NCBI GenBank assembly: GCA_050305515.1
Contig: JBNLFL010000034.1
Span: 1-64,000, forward strand
Length of the DNA: 64,000 bases
Source: JAFGUB01 sp050305515
GTDB taxonomy: Bacteria > Campylobacterota > Campylobacteria > Campylobacterales > Sulfurimonadaceae
Reading direction: 5' to 3'
The position numbers were made by a program, and so were the translations under genes. A model generated the notes under the pieces. That model searched no databases, was not told the DNA's origin, and saw only the letters and a program-made list of their open reading frames with translations. Shown here in pieces: positions 27,466 to 35,983 of this stretch (its first letter is position 1; each line of letters starts with the position of its first letter).

Positions 27466-29160
27466 ATGAATCTCTCGGAAAACCCTCTTGTCAACTGGCT
27501 TTTCTTTATCGCGCTTGTCAGCCTGATCGGCTGCGGTGGTTACCTCTGGTATGCCTCGACCCTCTCTGCGCGGGTGATGCCGCCGGGGCCGATCACCTAT
27601 TCGCAGGAGCATGGTGTCGGATTCTGTTTTGAAAACTCCCTCTACCGCACCGATATCGATGGAAAGCTGATTGAGAGCAAAAGCTACGACGAACTGGGAC
27701 TTGATGCCATCATCGGCGATATCGATTTTGGCCCCGACGCACTCTATGTAACCGAAGGGCGTACCCATCAGGTAAAACGCTGCAGCCTGCCGCTTTCACA
27801 CTGCGACACCTTTGCGACCATTCCGGGTCTGCACGACATCGAGCCCGTGAAACTGGCTATCGCCTCCGATGCGCAGCGTTTTTATGTCAGCATCAGCAAC
27901 TATCACCGCATCGACGCTTTTGATGTCACTGGAGCCTTTCTTTACACCCTTTCCGGCGAAAGCCTGCGCTATCCCAACGACATTGAGCTCTATGACGATA
28001 ACACGTTGCTTGTGGCCGATACCAACCACTTTCGTGTCGCTGCACTCTCATTGCAAAACACTCCAAACGTCTCCAAACTCTGGCAGATACGTCTCGGAAC
28101 AAAGTTTGCCGGAACGGAGCCCCACAGCAAAAACTGGCCGACCTCTTTTGCCGTAGATGAGAATCATCAACTCTGGATCGTCGCTCAGGACGGCTTTTTT
28201 GACGATTCCAAGCTCCTTGTTTCCACACCGCTCACCGCGCTCTCGGAAGGAGAGAACCCTGAAATCCTGCGCAGTGCCGAGGTATTCAGTTCCAAACCCA
28301 AACAGGTTGTCTCCGCCGGTAGCACGATGTTCTTTGTCGATGAAGAGCACTTTAAGATCCGCCGTGTTTCGCAGCTACCCGGTGAGGAGCTGCACTATGG
28401 TGACACCTTCATTACATCGCTTTTTGACGATGCCTTGGAGCACAAGGAGCATTGGGAGCAACAGACATGGCTGGCACAGCTGGGAGTCGTTTTATCACTG
28501 CTGCTTCTGATTGCCGCGGCAGTCATCGAATTCGTCAGCACAAAAGACCGCTCCAAACTCTTCAGCAAACCCCGCACGTTTGAAACCGGCATCACGCTCG
28601 ACGAAACCGAGCGCATTGCACCGGATCATCGCGGTATCATCTGGCTGCATATCAAACCCGCCCTTTTCAAAAAGTTTAAGCTGTTTGCTTATGTCCTTAC
28701 TGGCACCCTGACACTGCTGTGCATCTCGCTTCTGTTTGTCGACCGTGCGTTTGACGCTGTTTTTTATCTGTTGACAGGCACTATCATGGGAGTGGGTTTT
28801 CTGGCGGGCTGGATGTTGCTCTATGTTCTGCCGAAACAGCGTATTGGCACTGACAACCGACGCATCTATATTGTCGATGTTCTGGGACGTCAGCGGGATA
28901 GACCCGTAAGCGAATGCATTTTTACGGGACAGCGGCTGTTGATCGACGGTGTAGGGATAGGCCTGCATATGAACGACGGTCAGAGTTTTTTTGACGAAGC
29001 GCAGCTCTCCGCTTATATACTTCCACTTCTTGAATCGTCGCAGCAGCGTACTGAAGGGGAGCTTCTCCTTGAGAACATCAGCCGTTTCGATGCCAAAACA
29101 TGGGCTATCATCGTATTGCTGATCTCAGTGATGGTGATCTACACCTACATCTTTATCTGA
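27466..29160 (+). CDS. membrane protein with NHL-like beta-propeller
   Basis: 564 residues. One membrane segment near 10-28, then a soluble region (45-320) made of short repeats like GDIDFGPDALYVTEG, SLRYPNDIELYDDNTLLVADT and FAVDENHQLWIVAQDG, typical of NHL-type propellers. Further membrane segments lie near 342-362, 405-425, 435-457 and at the C-terminus. The propeller is probably periplasmic. Function unknown. It stands alone on the plus strand and ends 15 bases from the convergent slyD-like gene. Confidence 0.7.
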   Translation: MNLSENPLVNWLFFIALVSLIGCGGYLWYASTLSARVMPPGPITYSQEHGVGFCFENSLYRTDIDGKLIESKSYDELGLDAIIGDIDFGPDALYVTEGRTHQVKRCSLPLSHCDTFATIPGLHDIEPVKLAIASDAQRFYVSISNYHRIDAFDVTGAFLYTLSGESLRYPNDIELYDDNTLLVADTNHFRVAALSLQNTPNVSKLWQIRLGTKFAGTEPHSKNWPTSFAVDENHQLWIVAQDGFFDDSKLLVSTPLTALSEGENPEILRSAEVFSSKPKQVVSAGSTMFFVDEEHFKIRRVSQLPGEELHYGDTFITSLFDDALEHKEHWEQQTWLAQLGVVLSLLLLIAAAVIEFVSTKDRSKLFSKPRTFETGITLDETERIAPDHRGIIWLHIKPALFKKFKLFAYVLTGTLTLLCISLLFVDRAFDAVFYLLTGTIMGVGFLAGWMLLYVLPKQRIGTDNRRIYIVDVLGRQRDRPVSECIFTGQRLLIDGVGIGLHMNDGQSFFDEAQLSAYILPLLESSQQRTEGELLLENISRFDAKTWAIIVLLISVMVIYTYIFI

Positions 29161-29175
29161 GTTTTCGGCCACGCC

Positions 29176-29643
29176 CTAGTCGTGATGATGCTCTAAAATC
29201 TCCGTAATGGCTTCCTCGCTGAGTTCCTGCACTTCGAGCACTTTTGCTTCAAACAGCAGGCTTTTCCCCGCAAGCGGATGGTTGGCATCGAGCACGGCGG
29301 TGGTTTCGCCGACATGCGTCACCGTGTAAATGATGACATTCTCCGGATCATCATCAAGATAACCGTCAAGCTCCATCCCGACGCAGACCTCTTCGGGCAG
29401 CTCCTCAAGCAGCGCTTCGACAATCAGCGCTTCGCTATGTTCGCCAAAGGCATCGGCGGCAGAGAGTTCCTGATGAATCACAGCGCCCTCCTCTTTTCCC
29501 TCAAGCGCCGCTTCGACTTTGGCAAAAACCTGTCCGTGCCCCTGCAGGTAGATGAGCGGTTCATCATCCGCGTTAAGGAGCATGCCTTCGGCATCGGTAA
29601 GCCTGTACTCAAGAATAACCAGACGGTCTTTGGTGATTTTCAT
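29176..29643 (-). CDS. slyD: FKBP-type peptidyl-prolyl isomerase (SlyD-like)
   Basis: 155 residues. L-E-Y-R-L-T-D-A-E-G-M-L at the start, Y-L-Q-G-H-G-Q in the active-site strand, insert-in-flap region (about 70-120) and N-H-P-L-A-G-K-S-L-L-F are SlyD features. The C-terminus is short (EHHHD), far less metal-binding than the long His-rich tail of E. coli SlyD. It catalyses prolyl isomerisation and chaperones folding in the cytoplasm. It follows the small HTH gene by 2 bases. Confidence 0.9.
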   Translation of the reverse strand: MKITKDRLVILEYRLTDAEGMLLNADDEPLIYLQGHGQVFAKVEAALEGKEEGAVIHQELSAADAFGEHSEALIVEALLEELPEEVCVGMELDGYLDDDPENVIIYTVTHVGETTAVLDANHPLAGKSLLFEAKVLEVQELSEEAITEILEHHHD

Positions 29644-29645
29644 AA

Positions 29646-29936
29646 CTACTCCTGCTGTTGCTGTTTAAGTGCCTGAAGCTCGCGTTGGAGCGCTTCGTAG
29701 GCCGATTTGTAATCGATAGCTTCATCTGCCGCTTCCGGTATCGCAGAAGGTGCCTCTTTGGGCTGCTGCGCCAACGGTTGCTTCGGTGAAACAAGGACAT
29801 AGGTGACTTTCTTGCCGTCAATCTCCTCGACTTCCGAGGCCAACGCACCGCGGTTGATCTTTTGAATGACCGTATAGATGCTAAGACGCTCCTGCGCCGC
29901 GTATTTTTCGACGGTCATGCGTGTTTCGTGACTCAT
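29646..29936 (-). CDS. small HTH-domain protein with coiled-coil tail
   Basis: 96 residues. Residues 8-48 (T-V-E-K-Y-A-A-Q-E-R-L-S-I-Y-T-V-I-Q-K-I-N-R-G then a beta-wing with KKVTYV) look like an excisionase/MerR-type winged HTH. A Pro/Ala linker follows, then a Gln-rich coiled coil (75-96). It is co-transcribed with the slyD-like gene. It may be a small DNA-binding or adaptor protein; not assigned to a characterised family. Confidence 0.65.
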   Translation of the reverse strand: MSHETRMTVEKYAAQERLSIYTVIQKINRGALASEVEEIDGKKVTYVLVSPKQPLAQQPKEAPSAIPEAADEAIDYKSAYEALQRELQALKQQQQE

Positions 29937-30012
29937 GAATAGGCTCCGTTGCGATGATGTTTCAATAAACGCATTTTAGCGCAAAGCCTTTTTGAATGCT
30001 TACATGTAAGGC

Positions 30013-31038
30013 TTATTCAGAGAGTGCTTTTTCAAACACTTTTTTAAAACGCTCAAAAGCTTCAATCTGCGGCAGGTGGCCCAGCCCTTCAAGCTCATAA
30101 AGCGCAATCTCTTTATTGCGTTCCAGAATACGCTTGCCCAACAGGTCGTAACGTCCGAGCTCGTAGGTAGTGCCAGGTTTCATCCAGTTGCGGCCCGGCC
30201 CGGTGCGGTCGCGCGTACCGAGGATGAGTGCTGCGGGCACCTTCATATCTTTAAACTCTTCGACAACACTCTGTGTGAAGATCATATCGTAGGTGAGTGC
30301 GCTGACATAGGCAATGTGGTCGCGATCGGGCCCGACACTCCAGCCTGAGAGCGGCAGCGTGAGCGCTTCGTACGCGCTGTTCCACGCGCCGTCGTAATAG
30401 TTCTTCTGCTGGTAGGCACGAATTTTTTCAGGCGTTTTGCCCTGCTCCATCCGGTAGAAAAAATCGACATCCTTGTACTCCACAAACTGCAGATAGTTTT
30501 CCAGCCCTATGGGATTGACGAGAATCAGTTTCTCGCTCGCCTGCGGGTATTGAAGCGCAAAACGGGTTGCCAGCATACCGCCCATGGAGTGGCCGACGAT
30601 GATGCTTTTTTCAATGCCCAGAGATGCCATTAACGCCTTTGTATTGTTGGCCATTGCGCCAAAAGAGTACTGATAGCTTTCAGGTTTGGAAGATTTTCCA
30701 AAGCCGATCTGGTCGGGTATGAGAACCCCGTACCCCTTTACATGTAAGAAACGCGCCGTCTCTTCCCAGTAGGCGCCGTTGAAGTTCTTGCCGTGCAGCA
30801 GGGTTACGACCGGTTTGCCGTTTTTGCCCGGCAGATACATGTAAGCCATGTTCAAAGCCTGCCGCTGCGACTCAAAGCTGAAATACTCCACCTTGAAAGG
30901 GTACGCGTAACCCGAGAGGTCTGCATCAAACGGCTCAATTTTCGGTGCCGTTTCTTCGCCAAAGGCATTCAAACCCAGCCAAAAGACAAACAGGAACTTT
31001 AATACATATAGAGGCATTTGTGTGCGACTGGCGGTCAT
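30013..31038 (-). CDS. exported alpha/beta hydrolase
   Basis: About 341 residues from the ATG at 31038 (GGGAGAG upstream). It has a signal peptide or anchor (about 8-26, ending NAFGEE). Lipase-like fold: L-L-H-G-K-N-F oxyanion loop, G-H-S-M-G-G with nucleophile Ser, and a late G-L-G-H-L-P with the catalytic His. It hydrolyses an ester or similar bond outside the cytoplasm; substrate unknown. One exact TTACATGTAA (30738) and one single-mismatch copy lie inside, and another exact copy sits just past its stop. Confidence 0.85.
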   Translation of the reverse strand: MTASRTQMPLYVLKFLFVFWLGLNAFGEETAPKIEPFDADLSGYAYPFKVEYFSFESQRQALNMAYMYLPGKNGKPVVTLLHGKNFNGAYWEETARFLHVKGYGVLIPDQIGFGKSSKPESYQYSFGAMANNTKALMASLGIEKSIIVGHSMGGMLATRFALQYPQASEKLILVNPIGLENYLQFVEYKDVDFFYRMEQGKTPEKIRAYQQKNYYDGAWNSAYEALTLPLSGWSVGPDRDHIAYVSALTYDMIFTQSVVEEFKDMKVPAALILGTRDRTGPGRNWMKPGTTYELGRYDLLGKRILERNKEIALYELEGLGHLPQIEAFERFKKVFEKALSE

Positions 31039-31183
31039 TGCATTCTCTCCCAACGTTGAAACAAACCATTAAAATGACATGCTCCGGTAATTCTACGCAG
31101 CTTCGCTTAAAATCATCTTCGGAATGTTTTCATGAAATGATTATGTTATTATCTGCGTCTAAATATTACAGAGGAAGTTCTGA

Positions 31184-31810
31184 GTGCAAACCGATCCTGC
31201 TGAAACGCTCCCCTCCCCGCTGGCGCAGAAAAGTACGGCACTGCTGTTTCTGGCATTTCTTTTCATGTTTATGGCGGTACGGCCCTATGAGCATGCATCT
31301 TACACACCACAAAACGCTTCAGAGTATCTTTTCATGCTCTATCAGTTCATTATCGGCCAGACGCTCGGTATTGTCCATGAGGGAGGGCACGGCATCTGCT
31401 ACCTGCTCTCCTGCCCGCAGTTCATCACGGTGCTAAACGGCACGCTTTTTCAGCTGCTCTTTCCGTTTCTCGTCGGTTACTACTACAAACGCCGGGGCAA
31501 TCGGCTCGGCTACCTCATAGGGCTCTTTTTTCTGGGTTTCTCGCTGCAATATACCGCATGGTACATGGGAACCACCTATAAAGGAGCGGTACTTAAAGCG
31601 CATGAATCGTTTCTCGGTGTGGACAGCTACCACGATTTTTATGCCATCTTCTCCACGCTTGGCATCCTCGAATACTACAACGCCGTTTCAAAGATTACCC
31701 GCGCCGTGGCGTACATGCTCATGTTTTACAGCGTTTTTAAAATGCTGATGGAAGCGTTTTTCAACTCCGCTACTCCAAAAAGACGCTCCCGAAGGAAGAT
31801 CGTTCCGTAG
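31184..31810 (+). CDS. integral membrane protein with HEGGH motif
   Basis: 208 residues from a GTG with AGAGGAAG upstream. Several membrane segments (about 18-32, 48-64, 84-98, 108-125 and 170-190). H65-E-G-G-H69 at the end of the second segment is a HExxH zinc-metallopeptidase motif in a membrane setting, as in site-2/M50 proteases. No NPDG-type second site is visible, so the family is uncertain. It is transcribed away from the hydrolase gene; the hipB-hipA module follows. Confidence 0.65.
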   Translation: MQTDPAETLPSPLAQKSTALLFLAFLFMFMAVRPYEHASYTPQNASEYLFMLYQFIIGQTLGIVHEGGHGICYLLSCPQFITVLNGTLFQLLFPFLVGYYYKRRGNRLGYLIGLFFLGFSLQYTAWYMGTTYKGAVLKAHESFLGVDSYHDFYAIFSTLGILEYYNAVSKITRAVAYMLMFYSVFKMLMEAFFNSATPKRRSRRKIVP

Positions 31811-31832
31811 GTTACATGTAAAGCCTATTAAG

Positions 31833-31838
31833 TATAAT
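31833..31838 (+). promoter_or_regulatory. -10 box for hipB-hipA (second module)
   Basis: Exact TATAAT 64 bases before the hipB start, just after a TTACATGTAA copy (31812-31821). The sequence between box and gene has an imperfect dyad (AATATAGTA, then TGCTATTATT) that could be the HipB operator; CTATTATT is also found before the first hip module. Confidence 0.4.
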
Positions 31839-31901
31839 ATAGTATCTTTTATGCTATTATTTCTGGAATTAAAGATATTATTTTATTCATAAGGAGTCGA
31901 C

Positions 31902-32195
31902 ATGATTGAACTTGCCACTCCCATGGAAATCATGGAAAAGCTCGCCGTCCTCATTGAAACCGAGCGCAAGATGCAGCGGCTTCAGCAAAAAGAGCTCGCC
32001 GAGAGGGCCGACGTGCCGCTACCGACCTACAAGCGTTTTATCTACAATCACAAGATCTCGTTTGAAAACGCACTCAAACTGCTTATGGCACTGCGGCTTT
32101 TCGAAAACATCGGCGGCCTTCTGAAACAGCGCAGCTACCAGAGCCTTGAAGAGCTCCGGCGCGAAGATGCCCTGCCTAAAAGGATCGACAAATGA
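31902..32195 (+). CDS. hipB: HipB-like antitoxin/repressor
   Basis: 97 residues, AAGGAG upstream. One HTH domain: L-Q-Q-K-E-L-A-E-R-A-D-V-P-L-P-T-Y-K-R (about 34-52), then F-E-N-A-L-K-L-L-M-A-L-R. It lacks the N-terminal extension of the first HipB in the window. Its stop overlaps the hipA start by 4 bases, the usual coupled arrangement. Expected to repress its own operon and inhibit HipA. Confidence 0.85.
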   Translation: MIELATPMEIMEKLAVLIETERKMQRLQQKELAERADVPLPTYKRFIYNHKISFENALKLLMALRLFENIGGLLKQRSYQSLEELRREDALPKRIDK

Positions 32196-33451
32196 GTGCT
32201 TACGAAGTCGAAGCCTTTATTTTCGGCCGGAAGATCGGCACGCTGCTACTGAAAAACGGCGTGCCCTATTTCGAATACGACCCCGCATTTCGGGCATCAG
32301 CGCTGGAAATTTCGCCGTTGAAACTGCCACTGAGTCTGAGCGGTGTCTACACCAACACGGACGAGCGCTATTTTGAGGGGCTTCCCGGCGTGTTTCACGA
32401 CACCCTGCCCGACAAGTTCGGCACCAAAGTCATTGAACGCTATTTCGAGTCGAAAAAAATTCCCTCCCATGAACTGAACGTCATTCAAAAGCTGATGTTT
32501 GTGGGAGATAAAAGCATCGGCGCCATCACCTACCACCCGGTTATTCACGCGCTTGATGACACGCACGCCCACACCCTTATGGAGCTGGGAACCTTTTACG
32601 AAAACGCCAAAAAGATTGTCAGCGGCGACGCCGTCGAAGCGGTGGACGAGATGCTCGCCTTTATGGATAGCGCGGCGAGTGCCGGGGGTGGGCGGGCGAA
32701 AGCCATCATCGGCTACAACAAAGAGAGCCGGGAGATTACAAGTGGCGTCACGCGGGAGCTGCGCCCGGGATTCGAGCACTATCTCATCAAGTTCGATATG
32801 GCAGACAGTAACGGTGGCAGCAGCGACTACACGAAACTGGAATACCTGTATATGTCAATGGCCAAAGAGATCGGCATCGAGGTGAGCGACATCGAGCTGC
32901 TGCACCATGGAAACCTCTCGCACTACCTCATCAAACGTTTTGACCGCATAGACGGCGAGCGGCTGCACCTGCACTCGGTGGCGGGACTGACGCACACCGA
33001 CTTCAACCTGCCCATGCACTACTCCTATGATGACCTCTTCAAGCTCACCCGCTACCTCACCGGCAGTCAGAGCTCCGTCAATGAACAATTCAGGCGAATG
33101 GTCTTTAACATCGTCGGCAGAAATCAGGACGATCACGCCAAAAACTTTGCGTTTCTTATGGATGCCCAGGGCCAATGGCGGCTCTCTCCAGCCTATGATG
33201 TCACCTATGCTAACGGCGCAGGCTACACAAAACGCCACCAGCTCGCCTTGCTGGGCAAGACCGACGGCTTCGAACGTGCCGACCTGCTGGAAATTGCCAG
33301 ACGCCACTCCATCAAACCCAAAATGGCGCAGGAGATCATTGAAGAGATTGTCGGGAAATTCGGCGAATTCGAAACGCGCGCCAAAGCGCTGAGAATTGAC
33401 CCGACCTTTGCAAAAACTATTGCGAGAGAACATCGGAGGTATCTGGGGTGA
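32192..33451 (+). CDS. hipA: HipA-family serine/threonine kinase toxin
   Basis: 419 residues, similar along its whole length to the first HipA (413 residues). Ser163 before A-G-G-G-R-A-K is the candidate autophosphorylation residue, D313-D-H-A-K-N318 the catalytic loop and P-A-Y-D336 the metal site, so it looks active. Order here is hipB then hipA. It ends 3 bases from the convergent short-chain dehydrogenase gene. Confidence 0.9.
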   Translation: MSAYEVEAFIFGRKIGTLLLKNGVPYFEYDPAFRASALEISPLKLPLSLSGVYTNTDERYFEGLPGVFHDTLPDKFGTKVIERYFESKKIPSHELNVIQKLMFVGDKSIGAITYHPVIHALDDTHAHTLMELGTFYENAKKIVSGDAVEAVDEMLAFMDSAASAGGGRAKAIIGYNKESREITSGVTRELRPGFEHYLIKFDMADSNGGSSDYTKLEYLYMSMAKEIGIEVSDIELLHHGNLSHYLIKRFDRIDGERLHLHSVAGLTHTDFNLPMHYSYDDLFKLTRYLTGSQSSVNEQFRRMVFNIVGRNQDDHAKNFAFLMDAQGQWRLSPAYDVTYANGAGYTKRHQLALLGKTDGFERADLLEIARRHSIKPKMAQEIIEEIVGKFGEFETRAKALRIDPTFAKTIAREHRRYLG

Positions 33452-33454
33452 AAA

Positions 33455-34168
33455 TCAGTCTGCTTGCGGAGTGTAATGCCACCCTCTGTCGTCGTGATAG
33501 ATCATCTGTTTCGTCATACCGCCATCCACAACAAAGTCCTGCCCCGTAATAAACCCGCTTTTGGGATCGCACAGAAACATTACCATGTGCACGATATCAG
33601 CCGGGGTACCCACACGACCGGAGGGGTGCTGCGTAGCGTCGGAGCCTTCGAAATGCGAACCGGCGATGTCGATCCATCCCGGTGAAATGGAGTTGACCCG
33701 CACTCTGCCCGAGAGCGTCACGGCCATGGCGTGGGTAAGTGCGCTGATGCCGCCCTTGGCAGCCGTGTAGCTTTCGGTATTGGCCTGACTCATCAGGTGG
33801 CGCGTGGAGGAGATGTTGACAATACTCGCACCGGGGTTAAAGTGCTCCATAAAAAGCTGCGTCAGAAGAAACGGAGCCGACACTCCCACACGCAGCACGT
33901 AGTTGAAGTTGTCATAAGAGCAGCCCTCAAGTCCGCCGCGCGAAAGGCACGCGTTGTTGATAAGATAATCGATGCTCCCGTACTCCGCAATCACCTTGGT
34001 GGCAAACGCGCGCAGCACCGCCTCGTCGGCGATATCGCCCACAAAGTAGTCGTTTTCCTGCAGGTCAATGGTACAGACACGAACACCCTGCGCGCCAAAC
34101 GCATCGCACAGCGCTTTGCCGATGCCCTGAGCACCACCCGTAATGACGGCGACTTTTGGTTTGGTCAT
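33455..34168 (-). CDS. short-chain dehydrogenase/reductase
   Basis: 237 residues of the classical SDR type: T-G-G-A-Q-G-I-G cofactor loop (10-17), N-N-A after strand 4, Ser in I-V-N-I-S-S and S-Y-T-A-A-K with catalytic Tyr and Lys, then S-P-G-W and a C-terminal V-D-G-G. It is an NAD(P)-dependent oxidoreductase; substrate unknown. Confidence 0.88.
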   Translation of the reverse strand: MTKPKVAVITGGAQGIGKALCDAFGAQGVRVCTIDLQENDYFVGDIADEAVLRAFATKVIAEYGSIDYLINNACLSRGGLEGCSYDNFNYVLRVGVSAPFLLTQLFMEHFNPGASIVNISSTRHLMSQANTESYTAAKGGISALTHAMAVTLSGRVRVNSISPGWIDIAGSHFEGSDATQHPSGRVGTPADIVHMVMFLCDPKSGFITGQDFVVDGGMTKQMIYHDDRGWHYTPQAD

Positions 34169-34255
34169 GATGGTGGTTCCTTCTATTTATCTATGATATT
34201 TAAAGAGAGAAATAAAATTCTGCTTCTGGGTTTTTGATTCGTTTTCAAAGTCTCT

Positions 34256-34819
34256 TTAAGCCTGTACGGCACTCTTCAGATATTTCTTTGCATGTTCAAG
34301 TGTGTCCCAAATAAAACTATTATCAATGACAATTAAAGAGTTTACTAAAATAATCCCTTCGATACTCGAAAATTCTGTTTCTTGATTATTTTCTATATGA
34401 CCACCACCATGAATAAACTTATTTCTTACCTTACGAAGTTCATCTAAACGCTTATAGCTATTTTGAACAGAGGTAAGATCCAAGCTTGCATATGCTGTAA
34501 GATATTTGTGACGTGCATCAAGATCACTCTTGCCCTTGATGTCCTTACTTCTTAGACGAAGGTTCTTCTGTACCTTTTGATACTCACATATTTTGTCCAT
34601 CCAAAAGTCTATTAAACTATAAATATTCATTACCATATCTGGTTTTATCAAATGGGAAATACTATGAAAATTTGCTTGTGAAAAATCAGCATCTGCATCA
34701 AGCACTTCAATCGGTGCATTTTTGTCCTCTGTAATCGCCTCTTCTAGCAAAGCAAACAACTTATGGAAATAACGTTCCATTTGCTGAAAATCAGTATCAA
34801 TTAGTAAAATCAGTTTCAT
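34256..34819 (-). CDS. hypothetical HEPN-like protein (RNxxxH motif)
   Basis: 187 residues, mostly helical. R132-N-K-F-I-H137 matches the RNxxxH pattern of HEPN RNase domains, near the end of a helix (LDELRKVRNKFIHGG). The gene is markedly more AT-rich than its neighbours, which suggests transfer. It overlaps the small DUF2892 gene by 4 bases, and no nucleotidyltransferase partner is adjacent. Many HEPN proteins are toxins or defence RNases; that role is inferred from the motif only. Confidence 0.6.
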   Translation of the reverse strand: MKLILLIDTDFQQMERYFHKLFALLEEAITEDKNAPIEVLDADADFSQANFHSISHLIKPDMVMNIYSLIDFWMDKICEYQKVQKNLRLRSKDIKGKSDLDARHKYLTAYASLDLTSVQNSYKRLDELRKVRNKFIHGGGHIENNQETEFSSIEGIILVNSLIVIDNSFIWDTLEHAKKYLKSAVQA

Positions 34820-35025
34820 TTAAATCTCCAGCTGCTCATCACCCGTATCAACATCATTCCGGGGCACAACCCGGTAACAAAGGCAAAGACCGACATCACC
34901 GCCGGAATGTAGATGAGCACGTTCACCACCTCAAAACCTGTAAAGTAGATGCCCAGCCACAACATCAGCAGCGGCCCTATGAACCACCGCTGCATCTCTT
35001 TGCTGATCTTCATCAGTTCTATCAT
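34816..35025 (-). CDS. DUF2892 inner-membrane protein (YgaP-type)
   Basis: 69 residues with two membrane helices (about 14-30 and 35-54). Y-I-P-A-V-M-S-V-F-A-F-V-T-G-L-C-P is the typical DUF2892 signature, as in the membrane part of the YgaP rhodanese, with the conserved Cys-Pro. No rhodanese domain is attached. Related proteins are linked to sulfur metabolism, but the function is unproven. Confidence 0.75.
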   Translation of the reverse strand: MIELMKISKEMQRWFIGPLLMLWLGIYFTGFEVVNVLIYIPAVMSVFAFVTGLCPGMMLIRVMSSWRFK

Positions 35026-35061
35026 AAGTACACTCTTTTATGTTTACATGTAATCATACAG

Positions 35062-35964
35062 CTATCTCTCCACACGTTTGGCTGCAAAGAGCGAAAGGTA
35101 GATGCCGCTGCCGATAAGCAGCGCCCCGAGAGCGTGATAATACTGCAGCGTCTCGCCTAAAATCAGGTATGCCAGCACCGCGCCAAAAAGGGGCATAAGG
35201 TGGGTAAACTGCCCCGTTTTTGCCGCGCCGAGCCGGTCGATGCCGTAGTTCCAGAAAAGGTACGAAAGAATCGAGGCAAACAGCGAAACGTAGATAAAAT
35301 GGGGCCAGTAACGCGCCAGCAGTGCCACCTCGGCGCTCGGGGCATACCCCTGCGCCAGATAGAGCGGTAGCAGGTAGAGGTAGCCGACATACATATTGGT
35401 CACAAAGAGTTCCAGATCACCGAGCTCTTTGGGACGCAACCGGTAAAGTACCGAATAGAGCGCCCAGACAAGCGAACTTGCAAGCACCCAGAAGTCGCCG
35501 GCATGCAGTTGCAGCGACACAAGGTTCACCACGCTCCCTTGCAGAATCAAAAACACGACTCCCGCCGTGGAGAGCGCAATTCCCGCGACCTGCCGCCGGG
35601 AGATCACGTCGCTGAAAATCGCGCTAGAGAGCACCAGAATCAAAATCGGTACGCTCGAATTGATAAGCAGCGCATTGGTGGCGCTCGTCGTGTGCAGCGC
35701 GGTGTACAACAGGGTGTTAAACAGCGTCACGCTCAATACGGCTAGCACGGAGAGCATCACAAAGTGTGCGCGGAGTGTACGGAGAATCTTGCGGACATCG
35801 ACAAAGAAAAGCAGCGGAAGCAGCAGGAGCACTACAAAGCTCCAGCGGAAAAAGGCGAGTTCGAGCGCGTCTATTTCCTCATTGACAAAACGGCCCAGCA
35901 CAAAGTTGCCCGACCAGAAAAGCACGCAAAGTACGACCAGCAGATAAGGCAAATACGCTTTCAC
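35062..35964 (-). CDS. EamA/DMT-family transporter
   Basis: About 300 residues from a GTG (35964) with GGAG upstream; the open frame before it overlaps the mreB-like gene and has no helix. Ten membrane segments in two EamA repeats, with F-W-S-G-N-F in the first and L-V-W-A-L-Y-S in the second. A metabolite exporter of unknown substrate. It starts 20 bases past the mreB-like stop and is probably in that operon. Confidence 0.85.
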   Translation of the reverse strand: MKAYLPYLLVVLCVLFWSGNFVLGRFVNEEIDALELAFFRWSFVVLLLLPLLFFVDVRKILRTLRAHFVMLSVLAVLSVTLFNTLLYTALHTTSATNALLINSSVPILILVLSSAIFSDVISRRQVAGIALSTAGVVFLILQGSVVNLVSLQLHAGDFWVLASSLVWALYSVLYRLRPKELGDLELFVTNMYVGYLYLLPLYLAQGYAPSAEVALLARYWPHFIYVSLFASILSYLFWNYGIDRLGAAKTGQFTHLMPLFGAVLAYLILGETLQYYHALGALLIGSGIYLSLFAAKRVER

Positions 35965-35983
35965 AACCGCTCCGTTATGGCAA

